Shown here: positions 36,578 through 49,316 of the stretch, piece after piece
Numbering within the stretch: position 1 is the stretch's first letter
How the letters are laid out: each line of letters begins with the position of its first letter
Assembly (NCBI GenBank): GCA_905182995.1
Contig: CAJJDP010000069.1
Coordinates: 281,237-345,236, forward strand
Direction: 5' to 3'
DNA from: Paramecium octaurelia
Taxonomy: Eukaryota; Ciliophora; Oligohymenophorea; Peniculida; Parameciidae
DNA length: 64,000 nucleotides
Translations under genes and position numbers: made by a program
Notes under the pieces: model-generated
What the model was told of the DNA's origin: nothing
Seen by the model: the letters and a program-made list of their open reading frames with translations, nothing else
Databases searched by the model: none

Positions 36578-37865
36578 ATGATCCAATTCGATTAGCACAA
36601 GCAAAGAACACTTTAGACAAATCCAGAAGACTACTTTAATTAAGAAGATGACTAACCCACTGAAACAAATATGTATTAATCTTTAAGTAAACTTTCTACT
36701 TAGCCTTGTAGATTATCAGAAGAGTCATTAACCATTGAGTTCATAAGGATACTTAGCGAATTAGCATTCTAAACTATTTGATCTCAGAAAGAAATATCTC
36801 AAAAACCGCGAAGATACTCACAGACGCTCTGTTTCTATTCACAACAAAATGCAATGCAATAAATCGCCCATCAAAACCCAATAAACAAAAAGGCAATCTT
36901 CTCCAAAACAGGAAAACTATTAGCCTCTGCAAAAGAAAAAGACAATGCCAGTCTGCAAGAATTTAGGCAGCAATCTTAGAAATATATTAAAGTCTAATTA
37001 TCAACAATAAGGCTCATTCGGAGAAAATCCTGAAAATGCAGTAATCAGAAAGGAATATTCCTAATTAATAGAAATCCCAATCGAATATTAAGGAATTGAT
37101 AATTACTCATTTATTAAGACTTTGGGAATAGGCGCTACTGCTGAAGTGAAAATGGCAAGAAATAAAGAATTAGATATTGAAGTTGCAATCAAGATATACG
37201 ATAGAAAGAAGATGAATAGTATGCATCTCAAGAATCTGGAGAGAGAAGTTGAGATCTTAAATTTAATTAAGCATCCTAATATTATTAATTTGTATCATAC
37301 ATATGAGAATGATAAGTCCATATTCTTAATTATGGAATATTCATCTCCTATAAATTTGGAAACTTTTATGAAAGGTCGACCATTCAAAAGAATAAATGAG
37401 GATGAAGCTAAAATATTGTTCAGATAAATAGCAGATGCTATTGCTTACATCCATATGTTGAACATTTCTCATAGAGATCTCAAGTTCGAAAACTTATTGA
37501 TAGACTATAACACCAGAAAAGTGAAGATTATTGATTTTGGATATTCAATTAAGGTTGATGGTAAATAGACATGTTCTTGTGGTACACCTCAATATATGGC
37601 ACCAGAATTAGTTAAAAAGAGTGCCTATGATCAATCGGTTGATGTTTGGGCTTGTGGTGTTATTTTGTATAAGATTTTAACTGGTGTGTTTCCATTTCGT
37701 GGTAATTCAGAGAAAGATCTGTACAGAAAGATATGTTTAGGCAAATTGGAATATCCTTCGTTTGTTAGTAATCAAGCGAGATAGTTAGTATCATCTATGT
37801 TGAGAGTTGATCCAAATGAGAGAGCTTGTATGTAGGAGGTGAAGCTGTCTTAATGGTTGAATTGA
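36578..37865 (+). CDS. CAMK-like (SNF1/MARK-related) protein kinase
   Basis: Two exons with a 25-nt intron (starting GTAAACTTTC) give exactly 421 codons, 420 residues. A 160-residue basic Lys/Gln/Asn-rich N-terminus precedes the kinase domain: [12 protein letters not shown] (one glycine replaced by Thr/Ala), [10 protein letters not shown], hinge [21 protein letters not shown] (Phe in place of Pro, as in KIN1/PAR-1-type kinases), [21 protein letters not shown] and [15 protein letters not shown]. No C-terminal regulatory domain follows; the protein ends right after subdomain XI. Convergent with the RING/B-box gene, 49 bp apart. Confidence 0.9.
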
Positions 37866-37914
37866 ATATAGATGAATAATTATTATTAAAATTTAACAAA
37901 AAATTAAAATGATA

Positions 37915-39387
37915 TCATTTTTGTACTTGTTGTGATTCTTGTGATTATTGCTACTATGATTATTATACTTTCTTGGTTACTCTAGAATCGAACAAACCCT
38001 ATTATAATCTTAATGCACTTAGAGCAGTCTATTTTTTGAAACTAGCTAATTCAGAAAAGGACCTTTGAATATTATTGAGACTATTCTCTTATTGTTTCTA
38101 TAACTTTTATTAAGTCTTCACTCGATCTGAATATAATTATTTTATTTCCTCAACCTTAGCTTACAAATTCCTTTAATTATTGATTGGAGTGTTAATTTTA
38201 GAGTAAGTGGATACTTAATGTGATTTAAAACTATCAGTGCTTTCATCCATTTAAGTATGACATCTTTAACTAAGATACAACTAATCAATGATGGCTGATT
38301 TTTGAGTAATTCTACTCTACTTCTCATGTTAAGATACAGATCTTTATTAAGTAAAGAATCTATCAATTTGTGCTTTCAAATTCTGCATCTTCAATTCAAA
38401 CTCATCAAATCTAAAGAATTAATCTTCATAATAAATACTTAATTACCATTATCTGGGAAATATTTAACTGTGCTAAAAATATCACTAAAACTCATTTATC
38501 CTATGACTTTTTGCATTATTTATTTGCATCCCGAATAGTAGTTAAGAATGCTCACCGAAGGCTATAATTATTCACTCAAACCAATATTTTCAAAGTCACT
38601 CCTCAATTAAATAAGACTGTTAATTTTCATCTGAATATCATTGAGCATTTTTTCAGTCTGTTGTTCTTGGATCTCTTTAAGGTTTTCTAATTAATTTACA
38701 ACCTCTTTCTCTTTATTCTGAATCACTTAATACAATGATTGAAACTATTCTTGCACTCTTTAAATTAGATAATCCATCTCCTCTTACAAAGTCGAATCTT
38801 AATCTTAAACTCTTTTTAATTGCAATTGCATTAATTCTAATGATGCTCCTATTGTATGAGTAGCATCATTCATTTTACTCTTCAATCTCTTCAAACAACT
38901 ATTCACATTCTATATTTCATGTGTTTTATTATCGTGTCTCAACAGGCATTTAATACAAAAGCATTTATTCTCACAAGTGAAACAAAATAATGTTGCATCT
39001 TCCTTGGTATGAATATCACATTTTGGCTATGCTATAGGCTATGCAATAGTTTAACTCTATTGAAGGGGTTTTTCTTCTTTAGTATAATTTTAATCTTCCC
39101 GAACCTTTTCAAGACTAGTTTGAATCAATTGATGACAGATACTCTCAACTACTGATACTGATCCATCATCTAATGGTGTGTCTTTTTCACAAACTGTACA
39201 TATATAATGAATATTTTCTGTTCCCTCTAATTTGAAGATTCTTCCACCCTATTATTCTAAATTAAAATACTTTCAGAAAGTTTTGAGCCATACAGACTAA
39301 GCAGAAACAGTGATTACAATTTAGACTTAAGTAATTATCTGGCACTTATTTGCATTGATCACAGGCAACAACCTCCTCTTCAGACAT
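37915..39387 (-). CDS. RING/B-box coiled-coil (TRIM-like) protein
   Basis: Three exons (introns of 22 and 23 nt, the latter ending AAG) give exactly 476 codons, 475 residues. The N-terminus is RING-like: CDQCKQVPDNYLSLNC, NHCFCLVCMAQNF and, after the intron, YICTVCEKD. A B-box follows near residue 115-150 (CDIHTKEDATLFCFTC, CFCIKCLLRHDNKTHE). The rest is coiled coil (NKEKEVVNQLENLKEIQEQ) with a Gln-rich end. TRIM proteins are ubiquitin ligases; here the RING spacing is imperfect, so ligase activity is not certain. The partial gene at 1-579 may be a relative. Confidence 0.87.
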
Positions 39388-39590
39388 GAATTAACTGTTA
39401 AAATAAATAATTAGCGGAATTATTGTTTCATTAAAATTTCTGTTAATTATTAATCGGTAAATGCAAGTACTACGAAAGAGTTAAGATTAGATCCCATTTA
39501 TTAAAAGCGATCATGATTCATCTATTAAATTAAAAGATTGATTAGTTTATAATATATTTTAAATTGAAAATTAGAATCAATATTTTAGAA

Positions 39591-40425
39591 TCATTAAAAA
39601 CGATCTGACAGAAACCCAACCAGTTTTGATTCCTCTACTTATTTGTACATGCTTATACATCCTTTAACATTAGTAGATTTATTGGCAAGCAAAGTTTTTA
39701 ATTATTTTCGATTTCGTTCTGTAGTAGAAAAAGTATTGACAAATAATTTTTAGGCTAATTGCTATCTATATTACTATTTCTCCTCTTCCGTAGAGTCCTT
39801 TGTCAAGACCTTAATCTCATGCCTAGGAGATTTGGCTAATTAAGTGTTTTTGATCAAATCTTCTGGAGATTGATGTAATTGTCTTCTTAATTTGGCTAAG
39901 GGGTTTTCAATAGATTAAGTTAGTTGAGGTTCTAATTTCTTTTAGATTTCATTGGAATATGAAATAAGTTACTTTTTAAACCCTTCATTGGGTTTTACGC
40001 AGGGTCTTTTAGATTTTACAAATTTAAGTGTTTTTTCAAATGGCCACTTATTTTGATGCATTAAATACGCAATAACACAGGTAGCTGATCGAGAAATACC
40101 AGCCATACAATGCACTAATACAGATCCAATTTTCATAGCCTCTTAGATTTCTTCATTAGTCATTTCGATCAGTTCTTGGATATTTACATTTTCTTTATCG
40201 TGAATTTTAAAAACCTTATCATAAGCATAAATATACTTTATGGTTAATTTTCTAGTGTTTAGGATAGCTTACATTAACATTGTTAGCTACTGTAATCACA
40301 GTACGAATGTTTTCCTTACTTAGATTCATAATATTCTGAGCCGCCTTTATATTACCTAACCACAAAGCTCCAGTGGTTTTTGTGGATGGCAATATCAAAT
40401 CCATTTCATTGATCTGCTTGTACAT
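39591..40425 (-). CDS. Dual-specificity protein phosphatase
   Basis: Two exons with a 22-nt intron give exactly 271 codons, 270 residues. The catalytic loop is VLVHCMAGISRSATCV, the HCxxGxxRS signature with nucleophilic Cys and phosphate-binding Arg, followed by AYLMHQNKWPFEKTL (the helix typical of MAPK-phosphatase-like DSPs). The N-terminus IKAAQNIMNLSKENI contains the usual recognition region. After the 150-residue catalytic domain comes a basic, charged tail of about 110 residues of unknown role. No Cdc25-like docking domain. Substrates are unknown. Confidence 0.92.
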
Positions 40426-40474
40426 AGATGAATATCTAGATATAATATAAAAATATGGCTATTTAATTTATAAA

Positions 40475-41167
40475 TCACGTAATCTTACTCGTCCAGAGTT
40501 GGAAGGTCATAGTATGTAGTTCAGTATTTTGCTTGATAAGATACAAGCGTTAAAGTTATCGATGATATACATAGTAGGGTGAAGTGAGTAACTCTCTGAG
40601 ATTTTATAAATAATGCAAGCATCTATGAATTGCAAAGGATTCTTCCTAAACTACACTCTCTTAGATTTCATCGCATTTTACAAGAATTTTGATTTGTTCT
40701 TCTGTAATTTTTTCAAAATCCTCTTCTAATTTTAGGGCCCACTTTAAAACATTGGGATGTTTCAAATATTGTAAGCAAATTAGTTGTTCATCATTAAATT
40801 TGTCTTCCAAATAGCCGTTATTCAAGTAACCACATAATGCTATTAAAGTCTGGAGACAATTTTTCTCCAAATCTTCATTGAGTATTTATTTGCGTATAAC
40901 TTAAAGATCTTTTTCATTGAGTTTATTAAGCTCATAAAATGCTTACTTGAGAGTAGAATTCTATTCTGAGGAGTGGGTCTTCTGTTATTCTAGATATGAG
41001 ATTTAGTTGTCAATGGATTTAGCATAATCTAGCCAAGTCTTCAAGATCAATTTATAAGCATATTTTAATAATTGATCCCAGAATGAGGATACTTATCGTA
41101 ATTAACATTAATCTTGAGGCGTTAGAAAATAGAGAATATGTAATGAGCAAACTCTGCCTAATTACAT
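40475..41167 (-). CDS. F-box-like helical protein (230 residues)
   Basis: An intronless 231-codon frame. Residues 8-35 (LHILYFLTPQDQCQLRQVSS then FWDQLL) match the F-box pattern of Leu, Asp, Leu, VS and Trp at the expected spacing, which would bind Skp1 in SCF ubiquitin ligases. The rest is helical with no recognised substrate-binding repeats (LQTLIALCGYLNNGYLEDKF, LKHPNVLKWALKL). The start codon is only 24 bp from that of the divergent kinase, so the annotated start could be internal. Confidence 0.6.
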
Positions 41168-41191
41168 AAAATTGAATTATAAATAATAAAA

Positions 41192-42073
<882 letters not shown>

Positions 42074-42264
42074 TATTTTTTTTGATTAACCATTTGTTTA
42101 ATATGAAGTAAATTGTATAATCTAATGGAATATCTAAATTTCTCTAAATTCTAAAACCATTATCATCATTTAAATTAATATTTAATAGTTCTCTTGAACA
42201 ATAATTAGTATACATTAAACACAAATAGCATCAAAATTGTAAAATAAACTCAAAATGTCCACCC

Positions 42265-42660
42265 TCATTTCAATACGTTTGGATACATTGGGCCTTTTCT
42301 TTTTAGAATTGGCCTTATTTAGTAATCAGTTAATTGTTGTTGATTATTAATATAATATTGGTTTCTGAAGTTAACCTTCATTATATCAAGATTTGAAATT
42401 TGAGAAAGAGTCTCTTTGATTTATAATACTTCGTCATTCGGGTCATACACACAAACTGTGACACAATTATCAAATTCTATTGAGTAATTCTTCCCTTTTC
42501 CAATCTGCCTTCCCTTTGCATCATACCTTTACTATTCTTTAATCAAGGAAGTTTTATTGAAAACTTAACTAAACGCCTCATCAGATACTGTATCATCATC
42601 CGGCCCCACTTTTACATTAAGTTGTAACAGTAATTTAGGACCAACATTTGATTTCTGCAT
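42265..42660 (-). CDS. Uncharacterised 131-residue protein
   Basis: An intronless frame of exactly 132 codons from MQKSNVGPKLLLQLNVKVG to a TGA. A mix of beta-like and polar segments (GKGKNYSIEFDNCVTVCVY) with a basic end (RPILKRKGPMYPNVLK). No domain recognised. Convergent with the kinase above. Confidence 0.7.
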
Positions 42661-42898
42661 TATAATTTAATTTTTAGTATATTAATTGGAGCCTATTTGA
42701 TTTATTCCTATATTCTCATTACTTCTTTGGTTATATAAGAATAGTGAACATCAAATGATCTATTGCCAACACTCAAGTGTCTTAATTATTATCTAATCCT
42801 TATATTCTATAAACTATATTAATAGTATAATGCATCAACCAGTTTAGAGAATGGGTTAATAAATATACTGAAATTTTAATATTCATTTAAAATATTAT

Positions 42899-43385
42899 AT
42901 GGATGTAGCATATAATATATTAAATTAATTAGAAATGCATGAACAAACAGCGGAAGCTAGTCTAAGTTATTGATCTAAATCTTAAACAGAAAAAGAAAGG
43001 AATACTGATCCTTATTTTCTAAATAATTATTAATCCGAAATGCTTGGAAGACAACATAGTTGGAATTGTTATGAAGAATATGTAACGTATCAGGGAACAA
43101 TGAAATTTGTTAAGTTGAATTTTAATTCTATTTAAATAATTAAAGGATTTAGAGAAAAAACAATTTATAATAAACTAAAAATTATCTATTAATTTACTTT
43201 TTAATAATATTCTTTTGTAATCTAAAGTAATTTAATTAAATCAAACTGATGTAAATATCTATGGTGATAATATTATGAAATTTGATAATAATATTTATTA
43301 TGAGATTCAAATGAAGAATGAAATTGAATGTACTCAATTTCAGTTGAATATTCTTTACTGTAATTAATTAACTTTATTTTATTGA
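42899..43385 (+). CDS. Possible small gene with unresolved introns
   Basis: A frame beginning MDVAYNILNQLEMHEQTAEA continues, after an intron of about 30 nt, into ERNTDPYFLNNYQSEMLGRQ and HSWNCYEEYVTYQGTM. After a further splice it enters a 75-codon frame (QSKVIQLNQTDVNIYGDNIM, QMKNEIECTQFQLNILYC) that ends in TGA 33 bp before the next gene. The pieces look coding and lie in order. The second splice would need a 37-nt intron, longer than usual here, so the model is tentative. No family recognised. Confidence 0.45.
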
Positions 43386-43418
43386 GTAAAAATAATATAA
43401 TTAAATTTTACTAAATAA

Positions 43419-44730
43419 ATGAGTGCAGAAAATGAAATTCAAGAGGAAAGAACCTAAGGTGAACAATTTGAAAATTGGAAATAGAATGTTCCTTTCATGT
43501 ATGAGATCTGCATAAGCCATTAAAATAGTTGGCCATCTCTGACAGTGACTTGGTTGAATGAAATTGAAATGTTATTCTATTTTAACTAAATTTAGAGACC
43601 AAAATAACAATGAAGTGCATAAATTAATTGTGGCTACATAAACAGCCAGACAAGAATAGGAATTCATTAATGTGCTTAGACTATCACTTCCACAGTACAC
43701 AGAAGAAGACTTTGATGCGTCCTCCTTAAATAATATATGTAATCAGATAAACCTAATGAAAAGGGAAAACTCAATCTGTTGGCAAGATAACACAGGAATC
43801 CCAAATTCCAGTTTAACATGAAATCAATAAGATCAGACAATAGCCTATGAGTAAAAGTATTCTGGCAGCATAAACTAGTGTTGGTGAAATAAGTATAAAA
43901 ATGAATAATTAAATAAAGGCATTTATGATATAAATAAACACCAAAAAGTGCTGTCTCTAAAAGGATAAGAAAGAGAAGGCTATGGGTTATCATGGAATCC
44001 TAAGAATTAGGGACATCTATTGTCAGCTAGTTATGATAAGAAGATATATTATTGGGATGTGACAACTGGATAGTTAATAAAGTCTTACAATTTCCATAGT
44101 CAAGAAGTTGAGGATGTGTGTTGGCATCCTCAAGATCCTAATCTATTCATATCTTGTTCTGATGATAGAACATTTGCAATGTAAATAGGCTTTCATGTAT
44201 ATTAGATGTGACACTCGCTCATAATAGGGGATGAAAATCTAATAGGAAGCCCACTCTTAAGAGATTAATTGCATTTAATTTAATCAATTGGAACCAAGGT
44301 ATTTTGCAACAGGTTCAAATGATGCAGAAGTTAAAATGTTTGATATCACAAAACCAGATAATTAGATTTATTCTTTTTCAAATCATGAAGATGCCATTTA
44401 TACTCTTTAATGGTCTCCTCATAAAAAGAATTTGTTAGCTACAGGTTCTGTGGACAGCAAAGTTATTTTGTGGGATTATTTGAGAGTAGGTAAATCACAG
44501 GAGAGGGAGTTCGAAAGAGATGGCCCTCCTGAAGTAGTGGTAATTATAGATGATGTAAAGCATTCTAGTTTTATCATGGAGGTCATCGATCGAAGGTGAA
44601 TGATTTGTCTTGGAATCCCAATCATAAGAATTTGATGGCAAGTGTAGAAGCTGACAAAAATATGTTGTAGATTTGGAAGATCTAACCTTAATTATGGATG
44701 GATGAAGAAGGTGATGAAGCTATTAATTGA
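43419..44730 (+). CDS. RBBP4/7-type histone-binding WD40 protein
   Basis: Several exons with micro-introns give about 400 residues. The N-terminus NWKQNVPFMYEICISHQNSW followed by PSLTVTWLN is the helix plus first strand diagnostic of RBBP4/MSI1/p55. Blades follow with LASYDKKIYYWDV, EVEDVCWHPQDPNLFISCSD, INCIQFNQLEPRYFATGSND, DAIYTLQWSPHKKNLLATG, VILWDYLRVG and NDLSWNPNHKNLMAS. The family chaperones H3-H4 in CAF-1, NuRD, Sin3 and PRC2 complexes and acts in the nucleus. The C-terminus IWKIQPQLWMDEEGDEAIN is as short as usual. No missing blade was noticed. Confidence 0.9.
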
Positions 44731-44825
44731 TTTAATCTCTTATTTATTAATAATATACATTGTTATTTATTACATAGATAAATAATTTAGAATATCCAAT
44801 AGTAAATATATAATTTATAATAAAT

Positions 44826-47113
44826 ATGGTTAAAACTCCAATAAAAGTCATAGTGCGCACACGACCAACTGTTGAATTTGCATATAAGAACATCAATATC
44901 AACGAAAATACGGGACACATTGCAATTAATATACCAAAATCAGCTGAACAAGGTATGAGTCTTGATTTAACATATCAAAGGATTTGTGAATCATTAGTAA
45001 GAAGATTGGGGCTTCACTTTTGATAAGGTTCTTTAGAATGCAAGTCAAGAGGTTGTATTTGACATATGTGGGAAAGAATTAATTCACAGTGCTCTGGGAG
45101 GATATTCTGGCACCATAATGGCCTATGGTTAGACTGGAGCTGGAAAGACATTCACAATGATGGGATCTCAGATTGATTATAAATACAGAGGAATGATGCC
45201 AAGATGCATAAGTTTACTATTTCAAGAGATAGAAGCCAGATATGAATAATAAATTACCGTAGGAGTTTCATATTTGGAGATTTATAACGAAATGATGTAT
45301 GATTTATTGGCAGGAGGAGATTAAAAGTAAATCAATATCTATCTTACAATAGCTCTGGTTTGGCAATCCAGGAAGACAACAATGGCTATGTGTAAGTCAA
45401 AGGCTTGACAATCAAAAGGTGCTAAACCGAAGAGGATGCAATAGCTTAATTATTTGAAGGAGAAACCAATAGGACAATCAGCGAACATAAACTCAATAAA
45501 GCATCATCTAGATCTCATTGCGTATTTACAGTCCATTTAGAGATAAGATCTAAAGTAGAATCTGCTGAAAAAGTCATTATTAGTAAATTGAACCTAGTGG
45601 ATCTGGCAGGATCTGAAAGAACAAAGAAAACAGGATCAGAGGGTAGAACTCTATTGGAAGCCTAATTTATCAATAAATCACTCTCATTTTTAGAATAAGT
45701 AGTCGTTGCATTATCAGAGAAATAAAGGGATCACATTCCCTATAGACAAAGCAAATTGACAAATCTTCTCAAAGATTCAATTGGAGGCAACAGCAAGACT
45801 GTTATGATTGCTAATATATGGCCAGAGAAAAATCAATTGGAGGAAACTATATCTACTTTGAAATTCGCATAAAGAATGATGAAGGTCACTAATGAGTCTT
45901 CCATAAGAGTTAATTTGGATCCATAAGTATTGATAAAAAAATACGAAAAAGAAATCAAAGATTTGAGATAGGAATTAGCTATGCATGATACTTTGGCTAA
46001 TAGAGGTAGGATATAATATGAACCATATACACCTGAACAATAATACAAATAATAATAGATAGCCTAACAATTTTTGAATGGGGAACTTGAAGATATCGAT
46101 ATTGACTCATTAAGATAAGTCAAAGAATTATTCTTCCAATTTAGGAATCTCTATAGAAATTTAGTTAAAGATTTGGAAAATAAAAATTACATTCCTAGAA
46201 CAGAAAAAGAACCTGATGTTTCAAAGAAGAAGAGTGATTAAGTTAAAACAGTAGATCCTGTTGGGTATGAAGAAAATAAACATGGATTTGGTTTGGGTAA
46301 GGCGAGAAAAGATGGGAAACCAACAACCAATATAGAGAACTTAGTCAATATTCCTAAGGATGAATTCAAACAGCTAGATGAAAAGGCACAATAAGAAATA
46401 AGGAAGGAGAGTTAAATTACAGAGGCTAACAAGGAATCTACTATAGAAAAGAGAATTGTCAATGTGGATAAATAGCAAGCATTTACTGATTTTAAGAGTA
46501 AAGAGGGTTCTTCAATTAATCAATAGATATTAGAAAATATTGTAAAAATTATAGGATCTATCATTAGAATCAATTGAAAGAGAAGAAGGATAGCATTGTG
46601 TCTCAGTCAGAGATTTCAAACAAACTCAAAACCTTGATAGAACAAAGGAAGGGAATGATTGCATAGAAATAATAGAATAAAAATTAGGAAGTAAGAGGAT
46701 AATTAAATGATTATAGGAAATCGCATAGGGAATCATAGATGAGGAGGAATATTAAATTTTAAAAGAATTGAAGGATCTAAAAAAGTAATTAAAGTAGAAT
46801 CAATCAAATATACGAACTTTGAAATCTGAGATTACTGATTTAGACTAAAACATCAATTAAGTATTGTGTGTTCATTATATTTTAGTCAAAATAAACGTTG
46901 GTTCAAAAATTTGAGGAACACTTCCTCAAGAAGTATGGATTAACTTTGTAAGACATCAACAATCCACTTGTGAATTAAAAAGAGGAGGAGTATTCAATTA
47001 ATGATCCTTCAGAGTAGGATGATGTGGATCAGGATGCTTTGGCATATATAAGAGCTAAGAATAAGGTTACATAACTGCAGAAGGCTAGAAAATAAGAAAA
47101 GATGCACAAATGA
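44826..47113 (+). CDS. Kinesin-9 family motor protein
   Basis: A multi-exon gene. The motor domain shows VRTRPTVEF at the start, [15 protein letters not shown] (P-loop), [19 protein letters not shown] (switch I) and [13 protein letters not shown] (switch II). [20 protein letters not shown] leads into the neck. Beyond the motor, YEPYTPEQQ and [15 protein letters not shown] match the conserved neck/stalk of kinesin-9 (KIF9/KLP1), an axonemal central-pair motor in ciliated cells. The tail is helical with predicted coiled coil. Several micro-introns lie in the N-terminal 200 residues and near 46560. The role is family knowledge; the motifs are seen directly. Confidence 0.9.
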
Positions 47114-47178
47114 TAAACGTATTTATCTATAATAAATCCTTATGAATAAATGTTTTATTTCTTATAATATCTTTTGAT

Positions 47179-47912
47179 TCATTTTATTCCTTTTTTAAGA
47201 AACTTTTCTTGGATTTCTTATAGACTTAAATTTTCTGTTTCCTCGTAGAAAGTGTTGAAATCATAATTGATATCTTTAAATTCTTCATAGGGATTCTAAC
47301 AAATGGTCAAATAAAGTATGAGCAAATTAGCCTCAGTTTCTTTGCTATTCAAATTTTTAATAATCTTTAAGTTCTCTAAAATTACATCTCGATATAACAT
47401 GTGAAAGGTATCATTTGCTTCAAAATGATTATTCTGAATTGATAAGAAATTCCTGATCAAATTGATAGTTTAACTTGAAGCTTTTCCATTTTGCATTTCT
47501 TCCTATTAAACTTGATTGCATTTCTTTGAGATTTCAGCAAAGAAATCTGATGAGTGTTTCATATCCATTTAAATGAGTTGAGTAAGTTTTTAATATTCCT
47601 ATATTAATGATAAGATTAGAATACTTAAGAGACCTAGAATCTTCCCCAGGTTTCTTTATCAAATTTATCATGATCCTTTCTAGATAATTACTAATTAACT
47701 CTTTCCAAATGGACCATCTGATTTTTAGCTATAAGATATATTAATCTAAAGTAATTGTCATTGGCTAATTAGAGCATTTGGATGGTTTAAAGTTTTATCA
47801 CTTTCTAGATAACAAAGTTAAAAAAGAAGGCGATGTTTCTCTCAAACAAAAAGTAATTATTATATTTCAACATAGCATCTCTTCTTTTTTTTTCATTTCT
47901 ATAATTACTCAT
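47179..47912 (-). CDS. Uncharacterised helical protein (about 230 residues)
   Basis: Starts MSNYRNEKKRRDAMLKYNNY and contains aromatic-rich helices (FLFERNIAFFFNFVIQKVI, LLILYLTICQNPYEEF). At least one micro-intron is required near 47600-47640, where the first frame meets a TGA and a second frame takes over (KHSSDFFAEISKKCNQVQQE). Ends NLSLQEIQEKFLKKGIK. No family recognised. It sits 65 bp from the convergent kinesin stop and 31 bp from the kinase downstream of its start. Confidence 0.65.
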
Positions 47913-47943
47913 AATTATTTCACCCTAATTATAAATTAAAATG

Positions 47944-49134
47944 TCAAACATTTTATTCGGAGTCAAATTAGCTTGAAAATTTAGCAGATTGTGATCTCGC
48001 CTCGGATGAAGCATCTAAAGTTGATTGATTAGAGTTTTCCAATGTATTTATGGGATTCTTTGCCAAATATCCAACAACTAGATTTTAATCAATATATAAT
48101 TTATTCAAACTGATTGATTTAGATACCTCATCTATAAATACATATCCATAATTTGCATACCTTTTTCTCTTAGAATATTCCTCATGTTCTCCTTCATAAT
48201 CTCTTCATCTATCTTTATAGTTGGATCTTCAAACACCCCTTCCCATGAAATCCTGTCCTTCTCTTAAACTCTCAACATCAAGGTAATGAGTTCCTTCACT
48301 TTCTGTGATCTCACTGGTTTTGGCAAGAATTTTAGAGGCTAAATTTAAGATTCGAAATACTTATTTTTTGATATTCTCTAAGAGTTAAAATGCTGTTTCT
48401 GCTGCCCAAGGTGGTCGTCCATACAGAAGTTCATAAAACATAACTCCAACAGACCAGACATCACACTTCGCTGAAAATGGTTAGCCCTCCAAGATTTATG
48501 GTGCCATATAGAGAGGTGAACCAAGTCTTGATAAGTAGGCAGGATCTAAAAAAGAATTTAAAAATATCTATTACCATTCATTTCAGTGTCCATAACTCTA
48601 GCAAAACCAAAGTCTGTGATTTTGGCAACACCTTAATGAAGAAGTATATTGGCAGGTTTAATGTCGCGATGTATGATTTTTTGTTTGTACAACCTTTTAA
48701 ATCCTTCTACAATGTGTTTAATAAATATGACTGCTTCTAACTAAAGAATCACAATAGACAGATACTTCGCTGAGTCGCTTTTCATCCTTTTTAGCCATAT
48801 AGTCTTTGAGATCGCCATCAGCGCAATATTCAAGGAACATATAGAGATAATTGTTTGTTCTTGCTACATCAAATAATCTCACGATGTTTGGATGATTAAT
48901 TTTCTACAGGATAGCTATTTCTCTCTTTATTAGCTCGATCATCTTTGGTGTGTCTGAAATAGTCTAAGCAATAAACCAAGTATTTACAGCGATCTTTATC
49001 GTTTTGACAGCCACTTGTTTGGTTTCATCCTCCTACAAAAATCCTCGATACACTGTACCATAAGCACCCTACCCCAATTATTTATTGACAACAACATATT
49101 TGTCGACTTTCTTGGTTGTCCAATCTTCAGTCAT
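47944..49134 (-). CDS. ULK/Atg1-like serine/threonine protein kinase
   Basis: A multi-exon gene; exons read MTEDWTTKKVDKYVVVNKQL, GQGAYGTVYRGF (glycine loop), VAVKTIKI, IAILQKINHPNIVRLFDV, LYMFLEYCADGDLKDYM (hinge), [13 protein letters not shown] and AKITDFGFARVM. The hinge, the KPAN in the catalytic loop and DFGFAR are characteristic of Atg1/ULK kinases, which start autophagy. The C-terminal part is Ser/Asn-rich, ending SSQFDSEQNV, without a recognisable ULK C-terminal domain, so a broader ULK/Fused-like role is possible. At least three micro-introns interrupt the kinase domain. Confidence 0.86.
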
Positions 49135-49223
49135 TTATAGAAAAAAAAAATAAATTAATATTCCAAAAACTTACTAATATTTTTTCATAAATATATACAG
49201 AGGATATACAAATTAGCATCACA

Positions 49224-49307
49224 GCCTGTTTGCCCGAGCTGGTTAAGGGGGCAGACTTAAGATCTGCTGGAGCCTACTCCGCGTCGGTTCGAATCCGACA
49301 GCAGGCA
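49224..49307 (+). tRNA. tRNA-Leu, anticodon TAA
   Basis: An 84-nt class II tRNA. Acceptor GCCTGTT pairs with AGCAGGC at the 3' end (one G-T pair), discriminator A. Anticodon stem GCAGA/TCTGC closes the loop CTTAAGA, anticodon TAA, which reads the very common Leu codon TTA. A long variable arm (GGAGCCTACTCC) marks it as leucine. T-stem GTCGG/CCGAC with loop TTCGAAT. No intron. It lies 89 bp upstream of the divergent ULK-like kinase start. Confidence 0.95.
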
Positions 49308-49308
49308 A

Positions 49309-49316
49309 TTTTTTTT
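49309..49316 (+). terminator. RNA polymerase III T-run terminator
   Basis: Eight consecutive T right after the tRNA-Leu 3' end, the standard Pol III stop. Confidence 0.85.

Noticed and set aside
43676-43993. Minus-strand frame of about 105 codons over the RBBP4-type gene
   Set aside because: The plus strand holds the WD40 gene; the minus frame is its shadow with no recognisable features.
49224-49307. tRNA as a Gln suppressor tRNA reading TAA
   Set aside because: The anticodon is TAA (reads codon TTA), and the long variable arm is that of tRNA-Leu; a TAA-reading tRNA-Gln would have anticodon TTA.
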